From the NCBI GenBank assembly GCA_963799425.1, contig CAWCXA010000007.1:614307-678306 (forward strand): a stretch of DNA of 64,000 nt, given 5' to 3'. Shown piece after piece: positions 17,581 through 25,708 of this stretch. The notes below the pieces were generated by a model. It ran no database searches, had not been told where the DNA came from, and saw only the letters and a program-made list of their open reading frames with translations. Position 1 is the first letter of the stretch. Every line of letters begins with the position of its first letter. A program made the position numbers and the translations under genes. The stretch is from CAVWSM01 sp963799425 (GTDB taxonomy: Bacteria; Actinomycetota; Actinomycetes; Jiangellales; Jiangellaceae).

Positions 17581-18279
17581 ATGCCAGGCATGGCCTCGAC
17601 CGGCGTGCCCGCGCCGCGACTTGGGCGCACGATGCGTCGAACGCGGCGAGCCATCCGGACACCGCGGGCCGCCGCGTTAGCCGGTCTCCTCTTCGCACTG
17701 TTGCTCACGTCGTCGTTGGTTCTCATCCGCCTCGCGGTCACGGACGAGGGGGAGGCCGGCTCGTGGATCACGAACGACTCGCGGCGCTCGGTCGTCGTGG
17801 TCTGCCTCAACCTGACGCCGATTGCCGGTATTGCGTTCCTGTGGTTCATCGGCGTGATCCGTGATCGGATCGGCGAGGGCGAGGACCGGTTCCTGTCTTC
17901 GGTGTTCCTCGGGAGCGGCCTGCTGTATGTCGCCATGTTGTTTGCGACAGCCGCAATTGCATCGGCGCTCGTGACGACGGCGGCCGATGCGTCGTCCAAC
18001 CAGGAGTCGCAAGATCTTTGGGCGCTCGGCAGTCGCATCGTTTTCAATCTTGCGAACGTCTACGCGGTCCGGATGGCCGCCGTCTTCACCATGGCAACCA
18101 CGACCATCGTCGCCACACTGGGGATCGTCCCTCGATGGCTTGTCGTGGCGGGCTATGCCTCGGCGGCCCTGCTGTTGCTTACCGCGGGTTTCATCCCATG
18201 GGTCGAGCTCGCGTTCCCGATCTGGGTCGCCGCGCTGAGCGTCCACTTCCTCCGTAGGCTCCGCGAAGCGTCAGCGTGA
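17581..18279 (+). CDS. Hypothetical multi-pass membrane protein
   Basis: About 232 residues from ATG 17581. After a basic N-terminus (RRTRRAIRTPR) there are five or six hydrophobic segments: AALAGLLFALLLTSSLVLI, CLNLTPIAGIAFLWFIGVI, FLGSGLLYVAMLFATAAIA, MAAVFTMATTTIVATLGIV and a pair near the C-terminus. A charged loop, RDRIGEGEDRFLSSV, lies between helices two and three. No conserved motif pointing to a function was recognised. It follows the dipeptidase gene by 74 bases and may be cotranscribed. Confidence 0.7.
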   Translation: MPGMASTGVPAPRLGRTMRRTRRAIRTPRAAALAGLLFALLLTSSLVLIRLAVTDEGEAGSWITNDSRRSVVVVCLNLTPIAGIAFLWFIGVIRDRIGEGEDRFLSSVFLGSGLLYVAMLFATAAIASALVTTAADASSNQESQDLWALGSRIVFNLANVYAVRMAAVFTMATTTIVATLGIVPRWLVVAGYASAALLLLTAGFIPWVELAFPIWVAALSVHFLRRLREASA

Positions 18280-18376
18280 GCTCAACTGAATTCCCGCCGA
18301 TGAGTTCGGCCAGTGTCGATTGTCTGACCTAGATCGGGAAGATGCAGCCAAGGTCATCGACACAGGGAGGCGACCG

Positions 18377-18860
18377 TTGCGAACGCTCGCCATCACGCAG
18401 AACATCACAGTCGACGGTTCGATCGAGCTGCTGGGAGACTGGTTCGAACCTCAGGGTCGGACCGATGTGGACACCTCAGATCTGCTTCTGGCCCAAGCAG
18501 TCCGACGACGCTAAAGGCATCACGGACTATCTCAACCGCGTCCAGAAATACGTGATCTCCTCGACAATGGTTGACCCCCAGTGGCAGAACTCGACGGTGT
18601 TGACCGGTGACCCTGTCGAGGAAGTTCGTGCGCTGAAAGCGATGCCCGGCCGCGACATCGTGGTCACGGGAAGCATCATGCTCTGCCACGCCCTGATCGG
18701 GGCCGGGCTGGTCGACGAATACCGGTTGTTTGTGTACCCAGTGGTGCAGGGCCGCGGCCGTCGGCTGTTTCCGGACGGGTTCGAGTTGCCGGAGCTGATA
18801 CTGATCGAAGCGAAGGCGTTCCGCTCAGGCATCACGTACTCGCGCTATTCGCCTGCTTGA
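18377..18860 (+). pseudogene. RibD-C/DHFR-like gene with internal deletion and frameshift
   Basis: A TTG at 18377 behind GGGAGG begins LRTLAITQNITVDGSIELL and continues to TDVDTSDLLL near 18490. A different frame follows with WPKQSDDAKGITDYLNRVQ, VVTGSIMLCHALIGAGLVDE and YPVVQGRGRRLFPDGFELP. In intact relatives, as I know them, a GRxTFxxFRGY stretch of roughly 14 residues joins DLLL to WPxQxDDA. That segment is missing here and the frame is off, so this is a real deletion and not a single miscalled base. Confidence 0.8.
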
Positions 18861-18987
18861 CGACCTTCTGCCGCAGTGTGGAGGCGGCTACAAACTCCAG
18901 CGCCACCGGCTCGCCCTCGTTCCCATCCGGCGGCCCTCTGGATCCGAACTCGAGGCACCAGCGGGTTTATGCGGAGGGACGGCGAGA

Positions 18988-20211
18988 ATGACACGACGGG
19001 TGGTGCGGCTCTGTCTGGCCGCTGTGTTGGCGATCGGTGCGGCGGTGGTGGTTGCCCCGCCGCCGGCCTCGGCGATCTCGGACGTCGACGCGGACGGGCT
19101 CGACGACGCGACTGAGGACGCGTTGGCGGCTCGGTTCTTCCCGTACGTGTGGTACGACAACGGCGAGGACTGGGGCTGCACGCACCCAGCCACGTCGTGG
19201 AATCCGGGCACCGCACTCGCTCGAGTGATTCCGCATCCGAACGACCCATCGAAGATCTCGGTGCAGTACAACCTGCTCTACTTCAAGGACTGCGGTGAAT
19301 TCGCCGGATCGTTTGCACACAACGGTGACGTGGAGCCGTTCTCACTCACGCTTGCACCCAACGGTGCATGTCCCTACGGATACGGCGCCTTCTCGCTCAA
19401 GACAATCGCCCACTACCGCGGTGTCGGGGAGCACGCCGAGCAGAGGCTGCTCGGCAACTCGTGTACGTGGGGTCGGGAGGCCGGCGGCTCCCCGCAGGTC
19501 GCGCGCATCTATGCATCGGAGAACAAGCACGCCAACTATGTCTCGCTCGCGTCCTGCGACGCAGGACTGAGCGGGCTGGACCACTGCTCGGAGAGCTTCT
19601 GGCTGCCGTTCAATGTCGTCAACGTCGGCGAGCCGCACGCGCCTCGGGTGGACGAGCTGTCGGCCCACCAGTTCCCAGGCGAGTACGCCTGGTCACCGGT
19701 GCCTTTCCGAGGCAGCCGTGGTGACGGCGATGGCGATGCCGGTGTCATCCGCGACAAGTGGCTCGACCTCGCGACGATGGCGATGGCCCATGAGCCGCCA
19801 CCGTCGACTCTGTGCAACCAGCCGGCCACGGCCTGGTACCAGACGCCCGGCCACAACCAGACGATCACTCAGGGCCAGCAACTGCTGGTTATCGCCGCAG
19901 GCGTCATGCCCGACTCGGTCGCGCAGTTCAAGTTCTTCCGCAATGGCGGAGAGGTGACCTACTACCAGACGCGTTGGGCCAACGACAACTGCGTGATCAA
20001 CCAGGAGTACATGACGATCGGCGCGACCGTGTTCTCCCCAGGCACCTACCAGGTGCTCGCGGTCTACGAGGAGCCCGTCAGCACCGGTGGATCAGTGCCA
20101 CGCATGCAATGGCTTCCTGACCTGTCCGTCGCGGCGCCTGCGCCACCGCCGCCCCCGCCGCCCCGTGATCCTGTGCCCCGCCCCTGCAGGTTGTGCCCGT
20201 CCCCGTTGTGA
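18988..20211 (+). CDS. Secreted protein of unknown function
   Basis: A 407-residue exported protein: signal peptide RRVVRLCLAAVLAIGAAVVV ending PPPASA, then a calcium-loop-like DVDADGLDDATED. The mature part is rich in Trp, Tyr, Asp and Cys (FFPYVWYDNGEDWGCTHPA, YNLLYFKDCGEFAGS, SENKHANYVSLASCD). The ENKHxNYVS and FFPY blocks recall Vps62-like secreted proteins, but only loosely. A final Ig-like segment (VLAVYEEPVSTGG) is followed by a poly-Pro linker and a short Cys-containing tail that could be out of frame. No enzyme motif is recognised. Confidence 0.75.
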   Translation: MTRRVVRLCLAAVLAIGAAVVVAPPPASAISDVDADGLDDATEDALAARFFPYVWYDNGEDWGCTHPATSWNPGTALARVIPHPNDPSKISVQYNLLYFKDCGEFAGSFAHNGDVEPFSLTLAPNGACPYGYGAFSLKTIAHYRGVGEHAEQRLLGNSCTWGREAGGSPQVARIYASENKHANYVSLASCDAGLSGLDHCSESFWLPFNVVNVGEPHAPRVDELSAHQFPGEYAWSPVPFRGSRGDGDGDAGVIRDKWLDLATMAMAHEPPPSTLCNQPATAWYQTPGHNQTITQGQQLLVIAAGVMPDSVAQFKFFRNGGEVTYYQTRWANDNCVINQEYMTIGATVFSPGTYQVLAVYEEPVSTGGSVPRMQWLPDLSVAAPAPPPPPPPRDPVPRPCRLCPSPL

Positions 20212-20227
20212 CGCGCGATCCTGACAG

Positions 20228-20265
20228 GGGGCCGGCGAGGACGTCGATCCGTCCTCGCCGGCCCC
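20228..20265. terminator. Perfect 15-bp hairpin between convergent genes
   Basis: GGGGCCGGCGAGGAC at 20228-20242 pairs perfectly with GTCCTCGCCGGCCCC at 20251-20265, with an 8-base loop. It lies between the plus-strand secreted-protein gene and the minus-strand MmcQ-like gene and would serve both. Confidence 0.88.
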
Positions 20266-20284
20266 AACCGGGACCCGTGCAGAG

Positions 20285-20641
20285 TCATCCGGTCTGCTCG
20301 TACGTCGTGATGGCCCGCTTCGTCGCCGTCATGCGCCAAGCTTCCTCAAGGAGCTCCCAGATCTCTTCAGGATCGGCGAGCTCGAGGTTTACCGTGACCC
20401 ATGCCGAGGAGTTGGTGGACCACCCGGCCTCGTAGACCGCGGGCGCGGTCGCCAGCAGTGCAGCGCGCTCGTCGTGACGGGCCTTGATCATCGCCTGATT
20501 CTCCGGGTGGTTCACCCAGGCGAAGCCCTTTCCTTTGAACGTGATGTTGGTCCAGTTGAGGCCCTCTTTGAGAACGACCTCAGGCAGCCTGGTCGACATC
20601 TCAACGACCTCGGCGGAGGAAAAGGATCCTGCTTTGCTCAC
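20285..20641 (-). CDS. MmcQ/YjbR-family protein
   Basis: About 118 residues from GTG 20641. It fits the MmcQ/YjbR (CyaY-like double-wing) fold in length and pattern: RLPEVVLKEGLNWTNITFKG, GKGFAWVNHPENQ, ERAALLATAPAVYE, WVTVNLELADPEEIWELLEE and the closing AWRMTATKRA. Members are small cytosolic proteins with proposed DNA binding but no proven role. An AGGA lies nine bases before the GTG. A longer ORF start at 20680 is less likely. Confidence 0.85.
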   Translation of the reverse strand: MSKAGSFSSAEVVEMSTRLPEVVLKEGLNWTNITFKGKGFAWVNHPENQAMIKARHDERAALLATAPAVYEAGWSTNSSAWVTVNLELADPEEIWELLEEAWRMTATKRAITTYEQTG

Positions 20642-20683
20642 GGCCGTGATCCTGCCACCCGGGTCTGACCGTCTGCCCAAGCT

Positions 20684-21025
20684 TCACCAGCCGAGTTCAC
20701 GTAGGCGCGCGTCGTCGATCCCAAAGTGGTGACCAACCTCGTGAACGACGGTCCGGCGAACCTGCTCCACAACCTCTCGATCCGTGCGACAGACGGCACA
20801 GATCGCTATTCGGTAGATCGTGATCCGGTCGGGCAGGACGCCCGCATAGCTCGGCGTGCGGCGGGTCAGCGGAATGCCTCGGTAGAGCCCGAGCAACCCG
20901 GGCGGTCCCGGTCGGTGTTCGACGGTGACCGCCACATTGCTCATCAGCTTGCCCAGTTCCGGGGGCAACCCATCGAGTGCCTCGGCGACCATGTCTTCGA
21001 ACCGCTCCGGGTCGATATCGACCAT
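20684..21025 (-). CDS. Minimal zincin-like metallopeptidase family protein
   Basis: A 113-residue protein beginning MVDIDPERFEDMVAEALDGL, with VEHRPGPPGLLGLYRGIPL in the middle and HEVGHHFGID near the end. HEVGH is an HExxH zinc site with a third ligand candidate in HHFGID. This is the MMP-like domain family (formerly DUF1025), widespread in actinobacteria; proteolysis has not, to my knowledge, been shown for it. It is followed 42 bases downstream by the MmcQ-like gene on the same strand. Confidence 0.88.
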   Translation of the reverse strand: MVDIDPERFEDMVAEALDGLPPELGKLMSNVAVTVEHRPGPPGLLGLYRGIPLTRRTPSYAGVLPDRITIYRIAICAVCRTDREVVEQVRRTVVHEVGHHFGIDDARLRELGW

Positions 21026-21121
21026 GAAGCCATTTTCCGACCTGGCGGCACCGACTTCACGAGGTGCTACTGGATCTGGGACAGCTCCATGATCCAGTTC
21101 AGGTGCGGGCCGCGCCCGTGC

Positions 21122-21922
21122 TCACAGATATCTCCTCGCATCGCCCATGAACTGGCCGTCGATGATCGCGATGAGGGCGGCGTGTCTGTTCGTCTGCGCG
21201 GACCGCCGACCCCGGTATGAACGGGTTGCCCGCGCAAGCCCGTGACGATGCACCCTGCGGCCTCACAGAGGGCGATGCCAGCGGCGAAATGCACGCTCCC
21301 CTGCAACCGTCCGTCGGAAACGTACCCGGCGCGTCGACCAGCCGCCACCCACGCCACCGCAAGGGTGGTGGACACAACCCGCGGGCTGAAGGACGCCAGA
21401 AACACCGAGTCGGCCAGCATTCGCGCGGCGCGGAAGTGATCGCCGTTGGGATACGGCGGATCGAGATTGACGTCGATCAGTCGTGAACTCGACGAGGGGA
21501 CGAGACCCTCGTCCGTGCCGCCTCGACGCACGCATGCCTGTCGCCCGTCGGTCCAGAAGACCTCATCGGTAAGCGGATTGGCCGAGGCGGCCGCCAGGAC
21601 CTCCTCGTCGGCTAGCAAGGCCACGTTCACGGCAAACAGGGGTGTGTGAGCGGCGAAGTTCAACGTCCCGCATAGAGGATCAACTAGCCACGTTGGTGCG
21701 CCGATCCAGCCCCCAGCGTGCCGAGTTCCTCACCCTCAACGCGATCCGTCGGACGCGCTGCGCACAGGACGGCAACGATGGCCCGTTCCGCTGCCACGTC
21801 GACATCCGTCGCAAAGTCGGTCGGTGACTTCTCCGTACGGGTGAACGATCGCCCATACCGTTCGCGCACAATCGCGCGCCGGCTTCCGCCGCAGCAACAG
21901 CAAGCCCCGCATCAGTCAGCAC
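21122..21922 (-). pseudogene. Inositol monophosphatase family gene with three frame breaks
   Basis: Pieces in successive frames make one IMPase-like protein. GTG 21922 gives VLTDAGLAVAAAEAGAR; then AIVRERYGRSFTRTEKSPTD and DVDVAAERAI; then WLVDPLCGTLNFAAHTP to GLRGQPVHTGVGG; then HAALIAIIDGQFMGDARRYL and a stop at 21122-21124. Breaks fall near 21870, 21690 and 21170. The metal motif, normally DPxDGTxNF, reads DPLCGTLNF, so the second Asp is a Cys even apart from the breaks; I believe some actinobacterial homologues share this. Multiple breaks indicate decay or locally poor sequence. Confidence 0.8.
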
Positions 21923-21994
21923 TCGCCGAACCCTAACAACGCCCAGCCATGACGCTGACCGACGCTTGGCCAGGAGCGGCGAGGGCTACAAGGG

Positions 21995-22129
21995 TTAGCG
22001 CTTCTTCTCCGGCGGCAAGATTCCCGTACGGTCCTTCGCTTGCGTTTTCGCCTGTTTCTCGGCGCGTTTCTCCTTGAGACTCTTGCCCGCCTTCTTGGAC
22101 ATGTGCTGGCGGGGCGACTTGTCGGCCAT
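21995..22129 (-). CDS. Short lysine-rich protein (44 residues)
   Basis: A small frame starting at ATG 22129, with AGGGAG six bases upstream, encodes MADKSPRQHMSKKAGKSLKE, continues with Lys/Arg/Glu repeats (KRAEKQAKTQAKDRT) and ends ILPPEKKR. It is highly charged and almost surely helical. Similar short actinobacterial proteins with the opening MADKSPRQHMSKK are, to my recollection, widely conserved without an assigned role. The good ribosome site and codon use make it a real gene although it is short. Confidence 0.75.
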   Translation of the reverse strand: MADKSPRQHMSKKAGKSLKEKRAEKQAKTQAKDRTGILPPEKKR

Positions 22130-22352
22130 GGCTGCTCCCTTGCCGGGAGCCCGGCAGGCTCCGATGAGCAGACAGTACGCCTCAACGCACTGCTGCGCGC
22201 ACGAGTCAGACCGCCGGCGAGCGCAGCGCCGCCTTTGGCATGATCAGACGAGAAGTCTGGCGCGCGGGAGAGGGGCATCCTTTGCATTTGGAACGGGATG
22301 GCGTGAACGACCGCTGCGATGAGTTGATGGCCGATTGGCGGTCTGTGGTGAC

Positions 22353-22994
22353 ATGAGCAACCTAAGAGTCCACATCTCGGCCTCGCTTGACGGCTTCGTC
22401 GCGGGCCCAGGTCAGAGCCTGGAGAACCCGCTCGGCGTGGGCGGCGAGAGCCTGCACGACTGGGTCGTCGAGCTCCAGGTGTGGCGCGGGGCCCAGGGGA
22501 TGGACGGCGGCGCGGTTAACGCGAGCACCCCGATCGTGGAGGAGGAGCTGGCCAACATCGGCGCCGAGATCATGGGCCGCGGCAAGTTCGGCCCCCCGGA
22601 GGGCGGGCCTTGGGCAGCCGAACCGTGGCCGGGATGGTGGGGTGAGAATCCGCCTTTTCACAAGCCGGTCTTCGTCGTGACCCATCACGAGCGTGAGCCG
22701 CTGACTTTGTCGGACACGACGTACACCTTTGTCACCGACGGGATCGAGTCGGCGCTCGAGCAAGCGCGGCAGGCCGCTGGCGGCAGGGACGTGTTCGTCG
22801 GCGGTGGTGCCGATGTGATCAACCAGTACCTGGCCGCGGGGCTCGTCGATGAGATCGAGCTGCACGTCGTCCCGATCCTGCTCGGCGACGGTGCTCGTCT
22901 GTTCGACGGCGTCGGCCCGGGCGTGAGACTGGAACAGGTCCGCGCCGTCGAGGCGCCCGGCGTTGCACACGTCAAGTACCGCGTCATGAGGTGA
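22353..22994 (+). CDS. RibD C-terminal / dihydrofolate-reductase-fold family protein
   Basis: A 213-residue cytosolic protein of the same superfamily as the gene at 12110 but a longer subtype: LRVHISASLDGFVAGPGQS at the N-terminus, then HDWVVELQVWRG, AEIMGRGKFGPPEGG, VFVVTHHEREPLTLSDTTYT and DVFVGGGADVINQYLAAGLV, where the GGG matches the NADPH-binding strand. It ends HVVPILLGDGARLFDG. Starts at ATG 22353. Likely an NADPH-dependent reductase of unknown substrate. The 22995-23266 gap after it shows no gene I can support. Confidence 0.87.
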   Translation: MSNLRVHISASLDGFVAGPGQSLENPLGVGGESLHDWVVELQVWRGAQGMDGGAVNASTPIVEEELANIGAEIMGRGKFGPPEGGPWAAEPWPGWWGENPPFHKPVFVVTHHEREPLTLSDTTYTFVTDGIESALEQARQAAGGRDVFVGGGADVINQYLAAGLVDEIELHVVPILLGDGARLFDGVGPGVRLEQVRAVEAPGVAHVKYRVMR

Positions 22995-23266
22995 CCACCA
23001 CCACGACCGCCGAGCCCCGCCCTTGGTCAAGCCGCTATGAAACCTTCGACCGGCGGCAGTGGCGGAAGGTTGATCTTGTGGTCCTCATGGGGGTCGAAGG
23101 AATCCGTGCCGCTCTCGGAGCAAAGTGAGGCGTTCCAGCGACCGTTTGCCTGGCGAACACGGGCCGTGTCGATTGCGTCGCCGCAAGAGGACACTCCCGG
23201 GATTCGCGCCACACTAGGCGGCCGCACCGGGTAGATTCCGCAGCCTCGACGGTCAGGGGGAACCGT

Positions 23267-24166
23267 GTGAGCGAGGCGACCGAGGTCGAGCCCCGGGTAG
23301 CGCGGGACGTAGTCGAGATCGGCCGATCGATGAGCGCGTCGAGGCGCCGCAGGAACGCCAACTGGGCAACCCTGCTCGGCCTGGCCATTGCGCTCCTGTT
23401 GGCTGCCGAGATTGTTGCGGTCGGTCTCATGCTGCGTGACGGGCAAACCATCCGGCGCGACCTCGACAAGACGCAGGCTGTGCTGGTGGCAGCCGAGAGC
23501 CGCCTGCGCCAGGTCGACAAGCAGGTCGACGAGCTCGTCGACCAGATGGACGATCTGAGGGCCGAAAGTGGACGGACGCCGACAGCGCCGCTCGCCATCG
23601 ACGCGGTTGTCCAGAAGACAGCCCAGTCCATCGTGAGCGTGCACTGCGCCGACCGTTCGGCATCCGGGTTTGTGATCCACACGGCGCTCGCGCCGGGTTT
23701 TCGCAGCGCGATCCTGACGAGCCATCACACGGTGCGGGCATGCACGTACGTGGACGGGCCATCAGCGTCGGTGACCCAGGGCGGCCAACAGTTGAGAACC
23801 GAGCTGTGGGCATGGGACGTCGCAAACGATCTGGCGTTTCTGTTCGTCGGACCTGCGCTTCCCGCTCTTGATCCGGCCCCGCCGGCGAACGTCGGCGACC
23901 CCGTCATTGCCATCGGATCGCTCCACGGGGGGGCGGCAAGCGCCAGCACGGGAGTGCTCCTCGGCGTCACGGAACGCTCGTACCACACCTCTGCGGACGC
24001 CGGCCCCGTTCAGTCTGGCGGTCCCTTGTTGGACAGGGCGGGACGGGTCCTAGGCACCAGCACGCCCACCCGCGACACGATCGGCGGCGACACGCTGACA
24101 GCCGTCCGCCTGCACGTCGCCAACGTCCGATCGGGTCAAAGCCGCCAGGCATCACCCCGGCTATAA
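23267..24166 (+). CDS. Membrane-anchored trypsin-like serine protease
   Basis: A 299-residue protein from GTG 23267: a cytoplasmic stretch, one transmembrane helix (residues about 40-62, ATLLGLAIALLLAAEIVAVG), a coiled coil (RRDLDKTQAVLVAAESRLRQ, on to DELVDQMDDL), then an extracytoplasmic trypsin-like domain. The triad can be placed: His in ILTSHHTVRAC, Asp in DVANDLAFLFV, Ser in GPVQSGGPLLDRAGRVLG. No PDZ domain follows, unlike DegP/HtrA. A surface protease is inferred; target unknown. It stands alone, with gene-free stretches on both sides. Confidence 0.8.
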   Translation: MSEATEVEPRVARDVVEIGRSMSASRRRRNANWATLLGLAIALLLAAEIVAVGLMLRDGQTIRRDLDKTQAVLVAAESRLRQVDKQVDELVDQMDDLRAESGRTPTAPLAIDAVVQKTAQSIVSVHCADRSASGFVIHTALAPGFRSAILTSHHTVRACTYVDGPSASVTQGGQQLRTELWAWDVANDLAFLFVGPALPALDPAPPANVGDPVIAIGSLHGGAASASTGVLLGVTERSYHTSADAGPVQSGGPLLDRAGRVLGTSTPTRDTIGGDTLTAVRLHVANVRSGQSRQASPRL

Positions 24167-24263
24167 GCCCTAGTTGGACAGTGGAAGCTAATGATTCGGG
24201 TCAGACGAGGACCCCAGGTGTCCTGAGAGCGGCATGACCGGTAAGTGGATGATGCTGGTCGGG

Positions 24264-24440
24264 TCAGATCAGTGCGTTCGTCGCCGTCTCTCCCAGCGAG
24301 TTCGCGATCCGCATCAATCGCGGCGGTATGACGCGCTCTGCCCACTGGTCGAGCGAGGCAAGCAAGTGCGGCCTGTGGATTGACCGAGACGTGCCTGTCG
24401 GCCTGCGTCCACAGCGGGAGGAAGATGTCCAGCTGTCCCC
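24264..24440 (-). pseudogene. Possible 3' fragment of an unidentified gene
   Basis: On the minus strand, LDIFLPLWTQADRHVSVNPQ in one frame joins, after a break, to LASLDQWAERVIPPRLMRIA and then NSLGETATNALI with a stop at 24264. The amino acid make-up looks like real protein and not a shadow, but no start, no upstream part and no family were recognised. The DUF1905 gene begins just beyond it. Low confidence. Confidence 0.25.
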
Positions 24441-24452
24441 GATACTAGGCAC

Positions 24453-24749
24453 ATGCGGTCGATGGACTTCGGGTTCGAAGGTCCCGTCGTCGAGTGGCGT
24501 GGCCCCGCGCCGTTCTACTTCGTAGCCATCCCGGAGGACGAGAGCGCCGACATCAAGTTCGCCGCCAAGGGGATGGAGTACTGGGGCCAGGTGCCGGTGA
24601 TGGTGCGCATCAACGATGTTGAGTTCACGACTGCGCTGTTCCCCAAGGACGGCCGCTACCTCCTTCCCCTGAAGGACGTGGTCCGCAAGTCCGCAGGGAT
24701 CGAGGTAGACCAAGTTCTGGTAGTGGGGCTGAGCATCGGACGTGAGTAG
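24453..24749 (+). CDS. DUF1905 family protein
   Basis: A 98-residue protein (or 95 from ATG 24462) that matches the DUF1905 beta-barrel along its whole length: VVEWRGPAPFYFVAIPED, WGQVPVMVRINDVEFTTALF, DGRYLLPLKDVVRKSAGIEV and VLVVGLSIGRE. Many homologues carry a C-terminal YdeI-like domain; this one is the stand-alone form. Function unknown. Confidence 0.88.
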   Translation: MRSMDFGFEGPVVEWRGPAPFYFVAIPEDESADIKFAAKGMEYWGQVPVMVRINDVEFTTALFPKDGRYLLPLKDVVRKSAGIEVDQVLVVGLSIGRE

Positions 24750-24784
24750 AGGAGATCGCTCGGCGTTCAGACGAGTGCTCTGAA

Positions 24785-24800
24785 GCGGCGGTAGGACGCA
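24785..24800 (+). repeat. 16-bp direct repeat, left copy
   Basis: GCGGCGGTAGGACGCA; the identical 16 bases recur at 27776-27791. The two copies flank the block holding both SDR genes and the XRE regulator. With one mismatch the match extends to 20 bases (next bases YCTT). Confidence 0.5.
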
Positions 24801-24899
24801 CCTTGGCCAGCCGCCGCGGGCCGGTGCATGTGGAGCATCTGCTGGGCCTGTTCGGCTTGACCGGGTCCCTGGGTTCCGAATGCGTTCCGATGGAGCTGG

Positions 24900-25660
24900 T
24901 CAGACCTGGTCGGTGGGCATGATCCACAACTCGCCGACAGAGGCGTGCCGGGGTCGGGTGATCATGTAGGCGATGCCGTCGGCGATGTCCTCGGGTGCGA
25001 GGGTCTCGGTCGTCTCGTAGAAGGCGTCGATGCTTTCGCGGACCGTTCCCCTGTTGTGTGAGCCGAGCTCGGTCGTAACGCCGCCGGGCTCGAGGACTCC
25101 GACGCGAACATGACGCTTGGTGACCTCTTGGCGCAGGGCCTCGGTGAAGCCGTTGACGCCGAACTTGGTCATGTTGTAGACGCCGTAGCCGTCCCACGCG
25201 ACCCGGCCGGCGATGGAGCTGATGTTGACGATGTCGGCAACCTGGCGGAGGCCGTCTTCGGCTGCCTTGAGCAGGTAGGGGAGAGCGGCGTGGGTGGTGT
25301 AGAGCAGGCCTTGGGCGTTGATGGCGATCATGCGGTCCCACTCCTCGGGGTCCGCGCCGACGACGGGTCCTAGGAGCATCAGGCCGGCGTTGTTGACCAG
25401 AGTGTCGAGCCGTCCGAACCGTCGATCGTCTGCTGCACGGCTGCCTCGGCCTGCGAGCGGTCGGTGATGTCGGCCTTCACGACCAGCGCGGCGCCACCGG
25501 CCTGCGTGATGTCGGCGGCGAGGGTTGCGAGTCGGTCCCGGCGGCGCGCCACCAGCGCGACGGAGGCGCCGTCCTCCGCGAGCCGGCGGGCGGTGGCCTC
25601 GCCGATACCGCTGCTCGCGCCGGTGACCAGGGCGACGGTTCCGGTCAGCTTCGATGTCAT
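24900..25660 (-). pseudogene. Short-chain dehydrogenase/reductase gene, frameshifted
   Basis: From ATG 25660: TGTVALVTGASSGIGEATAR (Rossmann glycine motif), DITDRSQAEAAVQQTID, then the frame breaks near 25415. The other frame supplies FGRLDTLVNNAGLMLLGPV (NNAG motif), NISSIAGRVAWDGYGVYNMT with the catalytic Ser-Tyr-Lys (YxxxK in YNMTK), and EPGGVTTELG. A single-base change would give one intact classical SDR of about 253 residues. Substrate unknown. A second broken SDR gene lies upstream on the same strand. Confidence 0.8.
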
Positions 25661-25708
25661 GGGTGCTGCGTCTCTTCCTTCGGGGTGCGGGCTGGGTTGC
25701 GGGTGGGG

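Noticed and set aside
23027..23110. Minus-strand short tail reading DPHEDHKINLPPLPPVEGF before a stop
   Set aside because: Looks a little like a protein end but has no start or family, and lies in a gene-free gap.
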